Positions 50,901 to 64,000 of a DNA stretch of 64,000 bases are shown here, one piece after another. A program made the position numbers and the translations under genes. Origin of the DNA: Anopheles merus. Taxonomy: Eukaryota > Arthropoda > Insecta > Diptera > Culicidae. The notes below the pieces were generated by a model. It was not told the DNA's origin. It did not search any database and saw only the letters and a list, made by a program, of their open reading frames with translations. Location: the NCBI RefSeq assembly GCF_017562075.2, contig NC_054084.1, forward strand, positions 49,397,697 to 49,461,696. Direction: 5' to 3'. The number at the start of each line of letters is the position of its first letter. Position 1 is the first letter of the stretch.

Positions 50901-51424
50901 ACGAGCGATTCCTTTTGCTCCCGTCGGCTCTTGAAAACGACGGACAGGAAGGAGAAGGATGTAAACAAAAAAATTTAAAAAAATACCGAGGCACACACAC
51001 ATACGACAAAGAAAGACCGCCGATGGGTACTATGAAACGGCTTTGGCGGCATTGATGATGATGAAGTATTCAGTCCAGTTGAAGTGATGCTGCTGTGATA
51101 CGAATTGGATAGATAGTTAAGCTCTGAACAACATGGGAAGGCTGGTGGAAGGAACGATCGGACTCAAAGAGTTTGGAATACATCCATAGGGAATAAAAAA
51201 TACTGCCAACGATGGTCAGTGGCATGATTTGAAGGCCAATCGATAAACCTGTTGGTTCTTCATTGAACAGTTCGATATTCTAGAATAATACAAACATTTG
51301 AATGAAATTAAATTGAAATCGATGGTAACGTATTAAGTATGCCAATAGAGGTAGCGTGTTTTGGTTGTATTTCTTTAAAACCATGCATAATTGTTATGAA
51401 TTTTTAATATACGTAAATAATTTT
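47958..51424. other. Gene-free stretch
   Basis: No gene is supported; the frames at 48525-48860, 49050-49352 and 50599-51009 have no recognisable domains. It is A+T-rich to about 49900 and GC-richer at about 50000-51250. GT-rich patches occur near 50448-50473. Confidence 0.55.
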
Positions 51425-52402
<978 letters not shown>

Positions 52403-52884
52403 GTATGTTAATAATCATCAGTTATCATATGTTAACTGATAGATGAGCGAATTCTCGAAGTTCTTGATATCATTACTTATCATAATTTATTATTTTAATA
52501 ATATTGTTGCAATCGTTTTCACTGATTGTTTCACTGTAAAATTATGGAAACATAGTGAAACAAATATAAATATAATACAAATTGTTAAAAATTATAATAA
52601 AAATGCATTAAAAGAACTTAATTTGGCAGGAAATCATTTTTGACACTACAAGAAATTCAACCACCCATCGAAGCCAGTTCGAAGCTTCAAACTGGAGTAG
52701 GTAAAGCAACAAGCTAACTGAATCTCGTATTATTACTATTATGGTAAAAAAATGATCATAGTAACTTTCTTCTACAATGAGACTCGGTTTGGTGCATGAA
52801 ACCATTAATTTTGGAGTTGAACACATCTTATAGGTTTTAATTATAAATTAAGATAAGTCAAATGACTAGTCATGTCACTAAACT
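52403..52884. other. Gene-free spacer
   Basis: A+T-rich unique sequence between the microsatellite and the next SINE. No gene or element is seen; the 66-codon frame at 52443-52643 has no recognisable features. Confidence 0.55.
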
Positions 52885-53089
52885 TCTTCGTTGGCACAAC
52901 TACCGTTGTTGGCCAAGGCATGCCTGTACCACTTGTGGGCTTGGCTTTCAGTGACTTCATGATAACCCCCTAGCAGGATAGTCAGTCCTACGTATGAGTG
53001 CACGGTTCATTCGGGGCTTGAGCCCATGACGGGCATGTTATTAAGTCGTGCGTCTTCACGCCTGTACCACGGGACTGCCGAAACCAGTT
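52885..53089 (-). mobile_element. tRNA-derived SINE, copy 4 (full length)
   Basis: Read on the minus strand it has TGGTACAGGCG (fits box A, TRGYNNANNNG), GGGCTCAAGCC (box B), AGGACTGACTATCCTGC, AAGTCACTGAAAGCC and ends TTGTGCCAACGAAGA. An exact 8 bp duplication ACTAAACT flanks it (52877-52884 and 53090-53097). The 205 bp length and layout fit the mosquito SINE class of about 200 bp. Its 3' half differs from copies 1-3, suggesting a separate subfamily. Confidence 0.92.
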
Positions 53090-53097
53090 ACTAAACT

Positions 53098-56000
53098 AGC
53101 CACCTATATTATGTACCGGAAAAATGTGGCAGAAGCATGATAATAAGTTATATCAATTGAATGTATGCACCTTGTCCTTCAGCTTTTGCTCATAAGCAAA
53201 AAAATAGCTGCTATTTTTGTCAAATATTACTTTTTTATTTCTTTAAAAGATTATCAATTATATAAAATTGACAGCAGTACTTTTACCTCACAAAATTATC
53301 ACCATAAACCTTAGTAACATATACGATAAGTGTGATTATCATCTACTGGTCGAGTTTGTATTATTTTCACTACTTTTCGGCATATCAGTTCAGCTCTAAC
53401 AAAACCGGCACCTTCTTTTCGGGTATATTATCTACGCCTCATCCCTTCCGTTTGACTGTTTCAGTTTTTTTTTTCAGCTCGTTTGAACTTTCTCAAGTTT
53501 ACCCTTTTTAGTGAGATACATCAAAAGCGGCATCTTGAAAACATCGTACCGAAGGAAGACATACATCATATGACAAATGGTCTCTGCTACTTCACTTTAC
53601 TCTTGTGCCCGCGCACACGATGTCCTCTGCCGCTCAAACAGATTCAACGGTAGCAACAAGCAAAACATGAAACCAAAACCGAAACGAACACACAACCCGA
53701 ACCGCAGACCGTGCTTCTATCCCACAATCTTCCTACCAGGATCATCGTTTCAGCTCGAACTGAGTGATAGATAACTGGCATGCAGCAGAGAAACCGGGAG
53801 ACCGGCTATGTGTATGTGTAAAATAAGCGTGTATGAAAAAAGAGCACAGTCGCAATCGTGCAAAGGGTTTGGCGCGGTGCGCAAGATCAAGAGACGCACG
53901 GACAGATTGCAAGAGATGTGGAAAGAAACTGTAAATTGTCACATAAATCAATGTAAATTATTTCGATGCCTGTCTTCTCTCAACAGATTCATAAATAATT
54001 TCACTAAATTCATTTCATTTCTCGCTTCGCTTCTTCAGCCATACATGAGTATGTGTGTTTGTGGCTGGCGGTCACACCACGATCTTATGTTTGTGTGTGC
54101 CAAGTGGAAATCTGGTGGCAGAAGACAACTCGATTTGGGCACCAACCCTTGACGACTCGGCGACGGAGCAATCTTGTCGACAGCCCGAAAGAGCCAGGCT
54201 GAAATCTGCTGTAAATGATGTCCCTTGTTGTAGACGTATGGTCAGAATGAACACGATTACTCGCTTACTGTTTGTCATCAGGTCGATTTTGCTGTTCTTA
54301 CGAAAGTGCAGTTTAAGAATAGAATGTGTTTTTAAAGAAATTGTAGCAGTTAATGTATTTAATTCTGCTACATATCTAGTTGTTTCAGTAAAAATAATGA
54401 ATACAATCCATAAAACTTTCAAGATTCTAATACATCCTTGAAATAGGAAGCAATCTCGTATTTCATTGAACTCAAATGAAAACATGATATCGGACAAAAT
54501 ACATATTATTAGATTGTTATATTTGGAGATTTTTTTTCTATTCAATTTATTTATTTGAAGATGCAAAAGCTCTTCCTCAAACAGAGAACAAAACACACGA
54601 ATTCTTACGGAATAATTGTTTCGATTTGTCGTGCCTAAGGGTCAGATGTGCGGTCATGTACTTAATTTTAGACCTATATATTGCTCTCCGGTCATGTCAA
54701 CTACCAGAAGATTTATATTGTTTGTTATATTCAGCCCCATCATCATTACACCTAACTCCCAACTACTGTAGCACACATCAGGAAGCATAACTCACATTCC
54801 ATTTATGTTGCCATACTCTTTGTCGCAACAATGCTTCTATCGTTTACTCGTTCCCGTTCCCGATATCATTTCCAAAGCAGTTTCCAGCCAGTGAAGCTTG
54901 CATCGTTGTTTTTGCGATGCTCACTTATCTCCACAAACAACTGTTGAAATAATATTACGATTAGTTAATGGTTAAAGTGTGGCGATGCATTGCAAGAAAC
55001 TCAATAATAAAATGTAATATATTCCTCCAATTGAGTAGGAAAATATATTTGTGTAGGCATTCACCTTACTACACGAATCAATTCTACTTATAAGCTGTAT
55101 ATACGTACCCTGGTGGCCATCCTTTCTCAAGCGCCTAATTTGTCTTATCATATATTTGCTAAATTAGAGGCTTACTGCACAGTTGCAGTGCACACTACCG
55201 GGCCTTAAAGACTGGTAGCCTGTGTCGGACTTTCAGTAGCCATCATATATTTTACATTTTTTCATACGATTATGCATGGTTTTTCAAAATTTTCCTAATT
55301 TCTTCACAGAAGTATTGCTATAACTTATCTCTATCAATGTGTGGATAAAGTATTCAGGTACATGATTCTATGAAATGCTCAGAAAATAATACGGTGGCGA
55401 GTTATTTTAAAATGTAATTTAAATGCTTGAATTTTTATTCGTCAAAGACATTTGTAAATATATACAAAAATTCCCTTGTATAAACTCATTATTTAAAAAT
55501 ATATGCACTTTTAATAATTAATTATAAACCTTAATACAAAATTTTCAGAAGGATCTGAGATCCTGTTCAGCAGTATTACTTGAGTCTACCATCTCTTTCT
55601 GGCCTCTTTCGAGTCTCAATTCAAATGCCGCTTCGATCACCGGTCGAAGAAACGAATGCATATCTGCCTTCCCAAAACATTCAAACTGTGTCTTGCCTCT
55701 GTTGAATGTTCAGCAGTCATGGTTGTAAATATTCATCAAAATTTATTGCCAAACAGTAAATTCTGCAGAATCCAAAAACGGTTCAACAAAAAAGCGTACC
55801 GCCGATCGGTGCACATGAACACCAATCCGAACCCGTCCAATCCTACTTGACTGACAGACAGTGATATCCTGTCAAAGTGATCAAGGTTTATACATACATA
55901 TTGCTGCCGGAATTACTGCGGTGGCCATTTAGTTCGGCGAGCTGAAAACAAAGAAGGCCGCACATCAAATAAACAAAAAGCTTCACCAATTTCAAGAGCT

Positions 56001-58149
56001 GAGCGACGGAGACAACGTGCATTCGGCCGAATTGTACACAAATCTGGACCCAATTAAAATGTATCGGGCTAGGTTTCTTCACAATTGACAGCGGTCACAA
56101 TAAAAGCCAAACATTGTGCAACCCCCGGACGCAGACGGCACAGGATGAAAGAATCTCATCGTTCTATCTGCCAGTGCGAGCCGATTCACGATGCAAAATG
56201 CTTAGCAGTGAACGACACATGCGGTTGTTGAGTGACATTGAAGACGATTGATGGAATACCGAGCAAACAGCGAATCATTGTACAGGTAGACACAGGCTAT
56301 TGTATTTAAATTTTAAATTAGATATCAAGCTACAGTGTTGTGCCATCTCTGACGAGAATACTAGTACCAAATGTAACAAGATCCATTTATTGTGACCAAG
56401 CTCTTGGAAGGTTGATTTGTAAGCTCTAACCACCTGATAGTATACAACGACGTGATCTGTAGATCTTTTAAGAAGAAAGACAATGAATGATCCATTACAT
56501 TTAAACGTATTATGAACTATTATAGTTATATGAATGAAGAAGTTCAGTTTGGTCTACTGCTTTCATTCCCAATTCAAATATTACTTTGCGCAATCGTTGC
56601 AGAAAGATTTCAGCCCCAAAATGGCCAACTTACATCAGATTACGTTGAATCGTTCCATTCTACAAGCTCGTGTGACCGTTTTGAGGCGATCCAAATTGAA
56701 TGGAGCTACGAACGTTAAACAAAAACCGCACATTCAGTTAAACCCCAACACTCCCTTTCCTCACAAACCTAGTATACGACCTCTGCTATACACACCATTC
56801 TATACGAGCATCTTGTTCGGCTTCGCCGGGTAAGAGCTTTTGTCATTCGATCCATCAATCTCACCAGCCGATCGACCGACCGATGACAACGGCATCAAGC
56901 AAAGAGTAGAATGCTAAAGAGAAAAACATTAATTTTATGTAAAATTGCTTCTTTTATTTATTTTATGTGTCACTCTTTATTATATCCGTCAATCAAGGCG
57001 TGTGAGCGGGGGTACCAGTCGGTAGCGACAAAAAGAATGTATATGTTTGTATTGCACCATACAGCCCAATAGGACTGTTTCCAGAGCACGGAACAGAATT
57101 GGACGACAAGGTTAAAATCAATTCAAAACGATGCTCTCGTCAAAGTGCTGCCTAGTAACGATGCCACAGTTCGGTCGTAAGTGGTGCGGGAGGTTGTATG
57201 CCGTTAAAAACGAAAAATCGGTTTCCACGTTCAAACTACTTGATTACTCTCTCTTTCTCTCTATCTCTCTCTCCTTTATACACACACACATACATTCGCA
57301 CACACTTACATACAACTGTATGAAACATGTGAGGTGGTTGGTCGTTTTGGTCATGGCCTGCTTGACACACGCGGTACGTTTGGCATTGGCACATGACAGC
57401 CGATGTTTTTCGATGTTGCTCTTTGGAAAAGGAACGTGACGTTTGCGCATCGGTGGTGGTGACATTCCACCAACGATCTGGAGGAGAGTAAGAAAAATGT
57501 CCTCCTGCTCCCGTACAGGACACATTCATTATTCAACAGAAGCACAACGCACAGGGAAAAACGTACGACTCTTCGAATGGAACGTTTTCCACCTTACCAT
57601 ACCGCTAGCACTGCCAGTTAGAGCATTGTGTGAGCGTAAGCTCGTTTTTCGTTCATCTGAAACCGAACTAGTAGATGTAGCCATCCACTTCCTTCTCCAG
57701 CTACTGCTGTCATCGTCATCTAAAGTGTGCTGCACGACCGAATGCGACACCAGGAGACAGTTTGACTGATACGGAGATGTGCTGAAACACCATCAGCCGT
57801 CTTTTTTGCAATGACTGACGGCATTCGTTTAAGGTCCTTCAACGCCAAACGGTGATGTAGAAGATCGAATGAAAATGACACCACCAATCGTCTTTGTGAC
57901 AACAGCGAATAAATGAGCTATCCTCATTACTAGTGTGCCAGAATCTGAATACGAATAACCACACCTACCTCAAAGAGTCGACCGTCATAACAACAGCTTC
58001 ACAATATGGATCATTAACTTTTAAATTATTTCTTAAAACCAATAATATTTTCGGTCAATTTGAATCGTCGCCATAAGATATGGAGAAAAAGATGTCATCA
58101 AAATCAAATAAGCTCAAATACATAAATAATCGTAGCTTCAGCATTTATG
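53098..58149. other. Gene-free stretch
   Basis: No gene is supported. GC-richer parts (about 53570-54240, 55560-56280, 57000-57960) alternate with A+T-rich parts. A CT-rich simple repeat lies at about 57246-57277, followed by CA-rich sequence to about 57315. Open frames on both strands here overlap and have no domain I recognise. Confidence 0.55.
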
Positions 58150-58311
58150 GGACAGCCGGTGTGCCTGCAATAAGACGGAATGTGATCTTCACTCATCGGA
58201 TTTTCCCCATAGCAAGGACGAACTATTCGACGAGGTCTACCACAAATACGCATAATGAACCTTCATACAGTCCACCATTAACACGTACGCAGATACTCAA
58301 AAAAGAAGAAG
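58150..58311 (+). mobile_element. Decayed SINE, possible fifth copy
   Basis: The segment CCCCATAGCAAGGACGAACT (58205-58224) and the following ATTCGACGAGGT align with CCCCCGTAGCAAGGATTAAC and the following sequence of copy 3. An AAAAGAAGAAG tail lies at about 58300-58311. The box B region cannot be recognised. It is therefore an old or truncated copy, if real. Confidence 0.4.
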
Positions 58312-61300
58312 TAAAAAGTGATTACCAATCTGCTTACCACTTAAATTGCTCTTCGAGTGGTCAGGAATCACAGGCGGAGGAGTTAAAGGAACGGAGTATG
58401 ATGGCAACAATCTGATCTTAGTCATAAGCACAACTTATCCTAACCATTTTAGAAGGTTGTAAAACATTTGGAAAACTTCACTCCTTCATTTGATTAGAGT
58501 TTTACCATTATTCTGACACCGATTGTGTCATCAAACAACCATCCTTAACCTTGGATCTGTCAATGTACAAAACTGTCAATGGTTAAGTAACCGAATTGTT
58601 AAGTTCGGAACTGTCACCTACAAAGGTTTTTAAGCAGGCGGCATTTTTCGCCCACGAAATTCCGGTTCGTGTATTTTTGGCCTAACGAAAGGAACGGTCT
58701 AATGTCCACGATAAGCCATATTCTGATAAACATTTAATGAAGTGTAGCTGAAACCCCCAAAATTTTCGTTCGATTTCACTAAGACTCTAACGCAGGCTTA
58801 AGATGTAGCAGCAAAATCACGGTAATACTATGGTGCAATGATATTAGGGCTCAGGGAGGAAAGTTCAGCAAGAACCATGGAAAATAGATGGGAAAAGGAG
58901 TTTCTAATGGATAAGAAAAGAGATTCGGAAACATATTCTTTCCTGTTTAAAGTACTTATAGTCCAAGTTCTGCGAATTAAACAAAAAAAGTACGATATGT
59001 TTCAAGGCCAGACGTGCGGGAGAATATACAGAATATTGTAGTTTGCGCAAACAACGTACCAGCCGAAACCAAACTGAAGAAAACGGCTTAGTAGTCTCTC
59101 AATTTGATATCAGTTGCCAATTTTCCAAACGAACTTGGCCACGTGGTGCATATTGCATATCTGGAATATTACTGCTAAAAATTAATTGGAACAAGTATTG
59201 TAAGATAATTTGGTCAAAAATACGTCCTTTTTATGATTTGAACTGCATTAGCGTCGTTTATCAAGTAGTCACTTATCAGGTAGCTAACAGTCATAACTGG
59301 TTTCAGAAAACAGATGGGGTTTTTTTTTGCTGTTTTCATAACCTTGTTTTCATAGACATATTATTTCAAAAGCCAAATAGACGTATACTTTTAGCGCGCC
59401 AACCAAACCTTTCAGTTTTGTAGGTAGTTTAGTTGTTATTGCACTATTTTAACGCTTATTTTTTAGCAATACGTGTGTATCGTTGGTCCCTTTATCAAAT
59501 CTTTTGATTAGTTTTACCGATCTGTAGTATGTTCGGTTTTGAGACGGTCGCCATGTAGTAACATTGAACTCGCGTTGGCGAGGGTGGCCTTCAAACATCG
59601 TTAAGGAAGGTCATCGCTTGCCGAAATGGGCAGAACTGAAGTGGATACTGTTTTGAAGCGGATTTTCGACACTTGATCGTCCAGGCGATCATAGAAACCT
59701 CGACGAGGATTCCCTTACTGGAAACGTTGGAGTTTGGAGGCCTTACCTTGGATAGAGGGACATCACTAAATTCTTTAAATGAAAAGTCGATAGATGTTGG
59801 ATGGGCATAGTCTTATCCTGACAGTCAAAACGAATCTGACTTGCCATGATCGGAGTTGGTTTTATTTATACTCAAAATGAGTTAAGGGTTTCGCTCCTTT
59901 GGTTGGAAAGTTACTGTTTTCACTAAGTTAGCTACGTTTGTCTTTTGTTGACATTAGCTCTAAGTTCATGTTTTGGGTTTAATGCATATACTGTTCCTGC
60001 TTTGGGTTATAATTTATTAACTGTATAATGCATAAAGTGTTCCTGCTTATGGTGTACGTTTCAGTTGTTACAATGTGTCTACAATATGGCATGCCAATAT
60101 AAATCAATATGTTTAGCTGATGTTTACATCAGCTCAGACCAACTTGAACTACAAAAGCCAAAAATGAAAAAAATGACAAGTACTGCCGCTTTAATTTGCA
60201 AAGTAGAATAAGCAGCCAAGAACACGATATATTGTAGTGAATGCGGGCATCCATAATTATTACCGCTTGAGAACCCCGACACCTTCAATCCGCCACCAAG
60301 CTAGAGAAGATTTCTCTTTAACTTCATACAAAATAATTGACAGCATGCACTGTAAAATCGTTAGGAATTAAATTAAAGTATACGGAAAGTGGTGCAGCTT
60401 TACTAACCATTATTTGTTGGGTTAAGTTAACTCGTTATATCATCTTGATAAATAAGTATTTTAAAATAGATATTTTTTAAATAAAAGAACAAATTTAACG
60501 ATGAAAAAAATATTCTGCATAACTCAGCCTTTCATAACTCAGCCAGATTAATCTACATACTTTATATGGAACGCTGAAACAGTAATTGCTCTACACACGG
60601 ATTGAACTCCTGGTTACCTTAAAATGTTTGTATTTGTATTTCTACTCTAACTCCATCGCCCATCTCATCGCTCAACATCTTTTTTATCCATTCAATATGA
60701 CAACAGATTAGATTTCATTAGCGATCCAGCAACAAACTAAATTTGACTTCCAAATTATCGAGATCGTTCAACAGGACACTTAACGACGAAAAAATAAAAT
60801 ATTACTCTTCGTCTTATTCTTTGCATTATCACACTATGTTGTCCCTTTCATAATGGTGCAAATGGTCATCAAATTATCGGACAGAACTATGCATTATAGA
60901 ATCAATGTACATGGGACAAAAAGATTAGATTTATATCGATCGTAGCATCGATTCACTCCTGTGGTGATTTCCTTTAAAACCTCTCTGATATCGGTTTAAT
61001 ATTCAAATGTATTTTCTATCCAACCCCCATGATAGTGTAGGATAGTAGGAAATTCAATAGAATTCTTTCGTATAACAGTATATCACTACCGTTTCTGATA
61101 TGCTTTCACTGTGAGGAATACATACTGAATAAGTTTTACATAAACGTGAAATAAATTTCTTCCCTTACCTGCAGTGGTGACTATCAAAATGTATCAAGTA
61201 ATTAGATATACGTTACAAGAGTGGTTTTTATGAGAATTGTCCGTGTTGTCGAACCTGCTCACGCCTTTAACTGCAATGTTTTTTACATCAAATAATGAAG

Positions 61301-61349
61301 AAATAGACATCCGAAACAATAATTTTACAAACTAAATTGCTTTAAAAAC
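58312..61349. other. Gene-free stretch
   Basis: Mostly A+T-rich, without a supported gene. A GC-richer patch at about 59520-59830 has a 50-codon stop-free reading with no recognisable family. A short direct repeat, cataactcagcc, occurs twice near 60520-60545. Confidence 0.5.
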
Positions 61350-61378
61350 TTTATTCACCCACACCTTATCTAATTTTA

Positions 61379-61537
61379 CTACCAGAAACGTATATATTCT
61401 TCTCCGCTAATAAAATGCCACAGATCCGCCAAATATACTTTATTAAAGAGTTTTGCTTCCACCCAATATTTTAAACCTTTGTCCTCATCCTCAAACATTT
61501 GAAAATCAAATATTTGCATGATGCTAATTAGATGATG
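61379..61537 (-). CDS. Possible terminal coding exon of an unidentified gene
   Basis: On the minus strand a strong 3' splice site (TTTGTTTACCTTTTTCAG, ending 61538) precedes an open frame of 52 codons ending in TAG (61381-61379). The sequence is protein-like: it includes FEDEDKGLKYWVEAKLFNKV and ends GEEYIRFW. A poly(A) signal AATAAA (61355-61350) lies 24 bases past the stop. I recognise no family. Upstream exons would lie to the right, perhaps beyond the window; none is clear. The frame stays open for a further 117 codons upstream of the splice site, so it could also be chance. A 46-residue single-exon reading from an internal ATG is another option. Confidence 0.33.
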   Translation of the reverse strand, partial: HHLISIMQIFDFQMFEDEDKGLKYWVEAKLFNKVYLADLWHFISGEEYIRFW

Positions 61538-64000
61538 CTGAAAAAGGTAAACAAAAAGAAAAATAAATTTCACAACCAACACCTTGTCAATCGCTTCTCT
61601 ACTTCTGCTGGCACCTTCCGTTCGACCAGAATCGAAAAGGTTAATTGCACATATAGAAACGGCCGATAACGATAAACGAAAACGATGCTGTTGGAATTGA
61701 GGGTAAACGGCAGACAGTAGGTACACACCGTCCGTATCATCCAAATGGATGATCGCGCCCGATGAATGAAGCGAGCGTGAGTGAGCGAACAAGCAAGTCA
61801 AATAAAGTGGGGCATAAATTATCTTAAGTGAAAAGTGAAAATTTATTTTACGACTTTTTATTAGTTTCAATATCCATTCTAGCTGCACAGGCTAGGATTT
61901 TACTTTGATATTTATGGCCAAAATTATACACGTAAACACATAAAAAGCCAGCCAGTCAGCAGGCCCGAGCTGCTGGATGCTGGAGCTTCACCGGTTGGTT
62001 CGCCTTTATCTATTCTTCTCTCTATAAATTTGGGATTATTTATATTGATGGCTATAACGATAACTCTTGCTCCCCTTTAGCTAGCGATACTTTTTCACTC
62101 TATGCACTCTATCAATCTGTTTCTCTTCTTCACTTATATCCTAACAGCTATACGCTGTCTTTCTCATTCTTCCACACATATCTACACAAATCCTTCGGCT
62201 GTGTTGTTTTTCATTACGGAGCGGTTATCAGCCGGTGTGTCTGTCACGATCTCTTACCCGCATTTTATTTCCCTCCAACAGCGTCGTTAAGGGTAACGTA
62301 AATTCATACACATTTCATGGCTTCCTAGCGACCAAACATCGATTGGATGTAGGAAGAAGCAATAACATGACATAAATGTCCAACCGAAACCCATCCTCGG
62401 CATGATGTGTCGATGTGACGCTCGTTAGCCAGGCACTGTCGTACGTACGAACCCACACACACACACACACCCGCCATCACCTTGTAACCCAATACCGATC
62501 AGACTGTGAAATGGGTGCAGTACTTAAGATCAGGTGACAACATGGGTTTTTGGTGAGGGTGATATAAGATGAGATCAAATCACTTCAGTAAATGAATCAA
62601 ACTGGTGCGGAAGACAAGAGTTTATTTTCTGACAATAAGTAGCTAAATTTAATTTTATTTCATGTGTATTATCTAATATATAAAGCGATAGTATTTGTAG
62701 TATTTTCTCTCCCCGTAAAAAAATAATGTTGTTTATTTCACAAACCCATGTTTGAAATGTTCCTCTATCGTTTGTTATACACCATCCGGATTTTCAAAAC
62801 CGGTACAGTTATTAGCATATCTCCGTTTAGCATTCCTAACCTCATCAATTTACATATGCTGTACTTATTTTCTTGTGTTCAATAAATCACACTAGCCAAC
62901 TTTATCGGAAAGCGAACCCTAGCGTGTAAATTTCCATAAATCTCACATTTCTTTCGGCAAACGAATGAGTAAGTCAAACGATCGTTTGAAGTAGCGTTGG
63001 TATGCTTACGCTATAGTCTGATGTGCAGCGGTAAGCCCAGAAAAGTTTCCCAAAAATCCAAATCATATGCAAATGGTTAACTTCAAGTGGTTGTTAAACC
63101 AGCACGGTGGCTTTTTACCGATCCATTGATGATATCGCATTTGGAGTGTGCTTCTTGCCGATCGAACGCACTCCCAAAGCCCACCTAACCGTGTTGATTT
63201 GATAAACGAAATAGTCGAAATTTTCAACATTCAAGCCAACCAAATTTGGTCGATGCAAATCACGAAACCGACACAGCCAAATCCATTATGCGGTATAATG
63301 GAACGATCGACGCATGCTAATGAACGATCGTTGGTTCGACTTTGAATACCGATCGTTTGTGAATGCTCCACAGTGGATCCAATGTGTTCGCTTCATACGA
63401 ACATCATTAAAACAAATCTAAAGGTCACATAAGGTGCTATAGAACACAAATTGTAAATTAGGAGAAAGCAATGAGCTGTTCGTTTAAATTTCATTTTAAT
63501 CTCTTTATTTATCACCTGCCACCACGGCGAGCTACTAGAAACGCTAATTCTTCATAATTGACACCCGGGCAAAAAGATCGATGAATATTTAAGAGTAAAT
63601 CTGCCACAGGAAAGTGCCACCTAGCATAAGCACAACGCTAAGCGAAGAACATTAGCCATTCTAATCACACAAACACATAGAAGAATCATCACCGGAACCA
63701 TTACCGGGCCGGGGTTTAGAACAAAATAAATGACTACCAAATCTTGCTGATTCATGACAGCGGTTATATCCTCCCATTTCCTGTTCCTTTTGTCGGATCA
63801 TTTTGGGATCTATTTTCCACTTCTCTTCGTTGCTCCGGTTTCCATCCCAATCTACGAGCTTGCTTCCTCCGAATGCTTCCCCTCTCTATCGTCTTCCATT
63901 CGATTTGCTTGGCCGAAACACCTCCCCTACATTGTCCCGAAACACTCGGGCAGCAAAGGCAGAATGATTAATGACGGTCCATTATTACTGTAACATTTCG
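61538..64000. other. Right end, no supported gene
   Basis: Non-coding as far as I can see. It holds a (CA)8 microsatellite at 62454-62470 and otherwise unique sequence. If the candidate exon at 61379-61537 is real, introns or further exons of its gene should lie here, but no second exon stands out. Confidence 0.45.

Noticed and set aside
54072..54596. 174-codon minus-strand open reading frame
   Set aside because: It has no recognisable domain, overlaps other open frames on the opposite strand, and is A+T-rich in the manner of local non-coding DNA.
59570..59815. About 50-codon stop-free reading ending SIDVGWA
   Set aside because: Some resemblance to an endonuclease segment of non-LTR elements was considered, but no catalytic motif is present and upstream stops break the frame.
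60515..60547. Short direct repeat of cataactcagcc
   Set aside because: Two 12-base copies only, without borders or inverted ends; likely chance or minor slippage.

Overview
This is animal nuclear DNA, most likely from a mosquito and plausibly an Anopheles. I base that on one intron-containing developmental transcription-factor gene of an insect family, tRNA-derived SINEs of the roughly 200 bp mosquito type, and many small inverted-repeat elements (MITEs) with TA, TTA and TTAA target duplications. No species-specific gene was available to prove the genus. The window has no bacterial-type operons, CRISPR arrays, tRNA or rRNA genes that I can support.

Only one protein-coding gene is certain. 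It lies on the minus strand at 36316..34489 and is a two-exon NET-family zinc-finger gene (the no ocelli / elbow family; ZNF703/ZNF503 in vertebrates). A 29-codon first exon is spliced over a 106 bp intron to a 544-codon second exon. It has a GAGA-rich leader/promoter region to its right and a 3' region with candidate regulatory motifs to its left. It sits in a gene-poor stretch of about 34 kb on the left and 27 kb on the right. That is the usual setting of a developmental regulator controlled by distant enhancers, but no single enhancer can be named from sequence alone.

The rest is non-coding DNA with mobile-element relics. These are: a TA-flanked foldback element (7305-7585) with a third arm beside it; a three-layer nest (10252-11773) of a SINE, a TA-type MITE and a TTA-duplicating MITE inside it; a non-LTR retrotransposon RNase H relic (about 23570-23746) next to a pogo-like MITE (24008-24355); two SINEs with near-perfect target duplications (44371-44553, 44971-45144); a second TA-type MITE (46332-47268) 30 bp from a piggyBac-like MITE (47299-47953); a 1 kb A+T microsatellite (51425-52402) with 713 bases free of G and C; a reverse-oriented SINE with an 8 bp duplication (52885-53089); and a decayed SINE (about 58150-58311).

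Two short unannotated patches could be exons. One is a possible terminal exon on the minus strand at 61537-61379, with a good splice acceptor and a poly(A) signal. The other is a 69-codon open stretch on the plus strand at 39309-39518. Neither could be identified. Nothing here looks like a wholly new multi-gene system. The most unusual items are the MITEs with repeated internal terminal-like motifs, the nested insertion and the giant A+T microsatellite.
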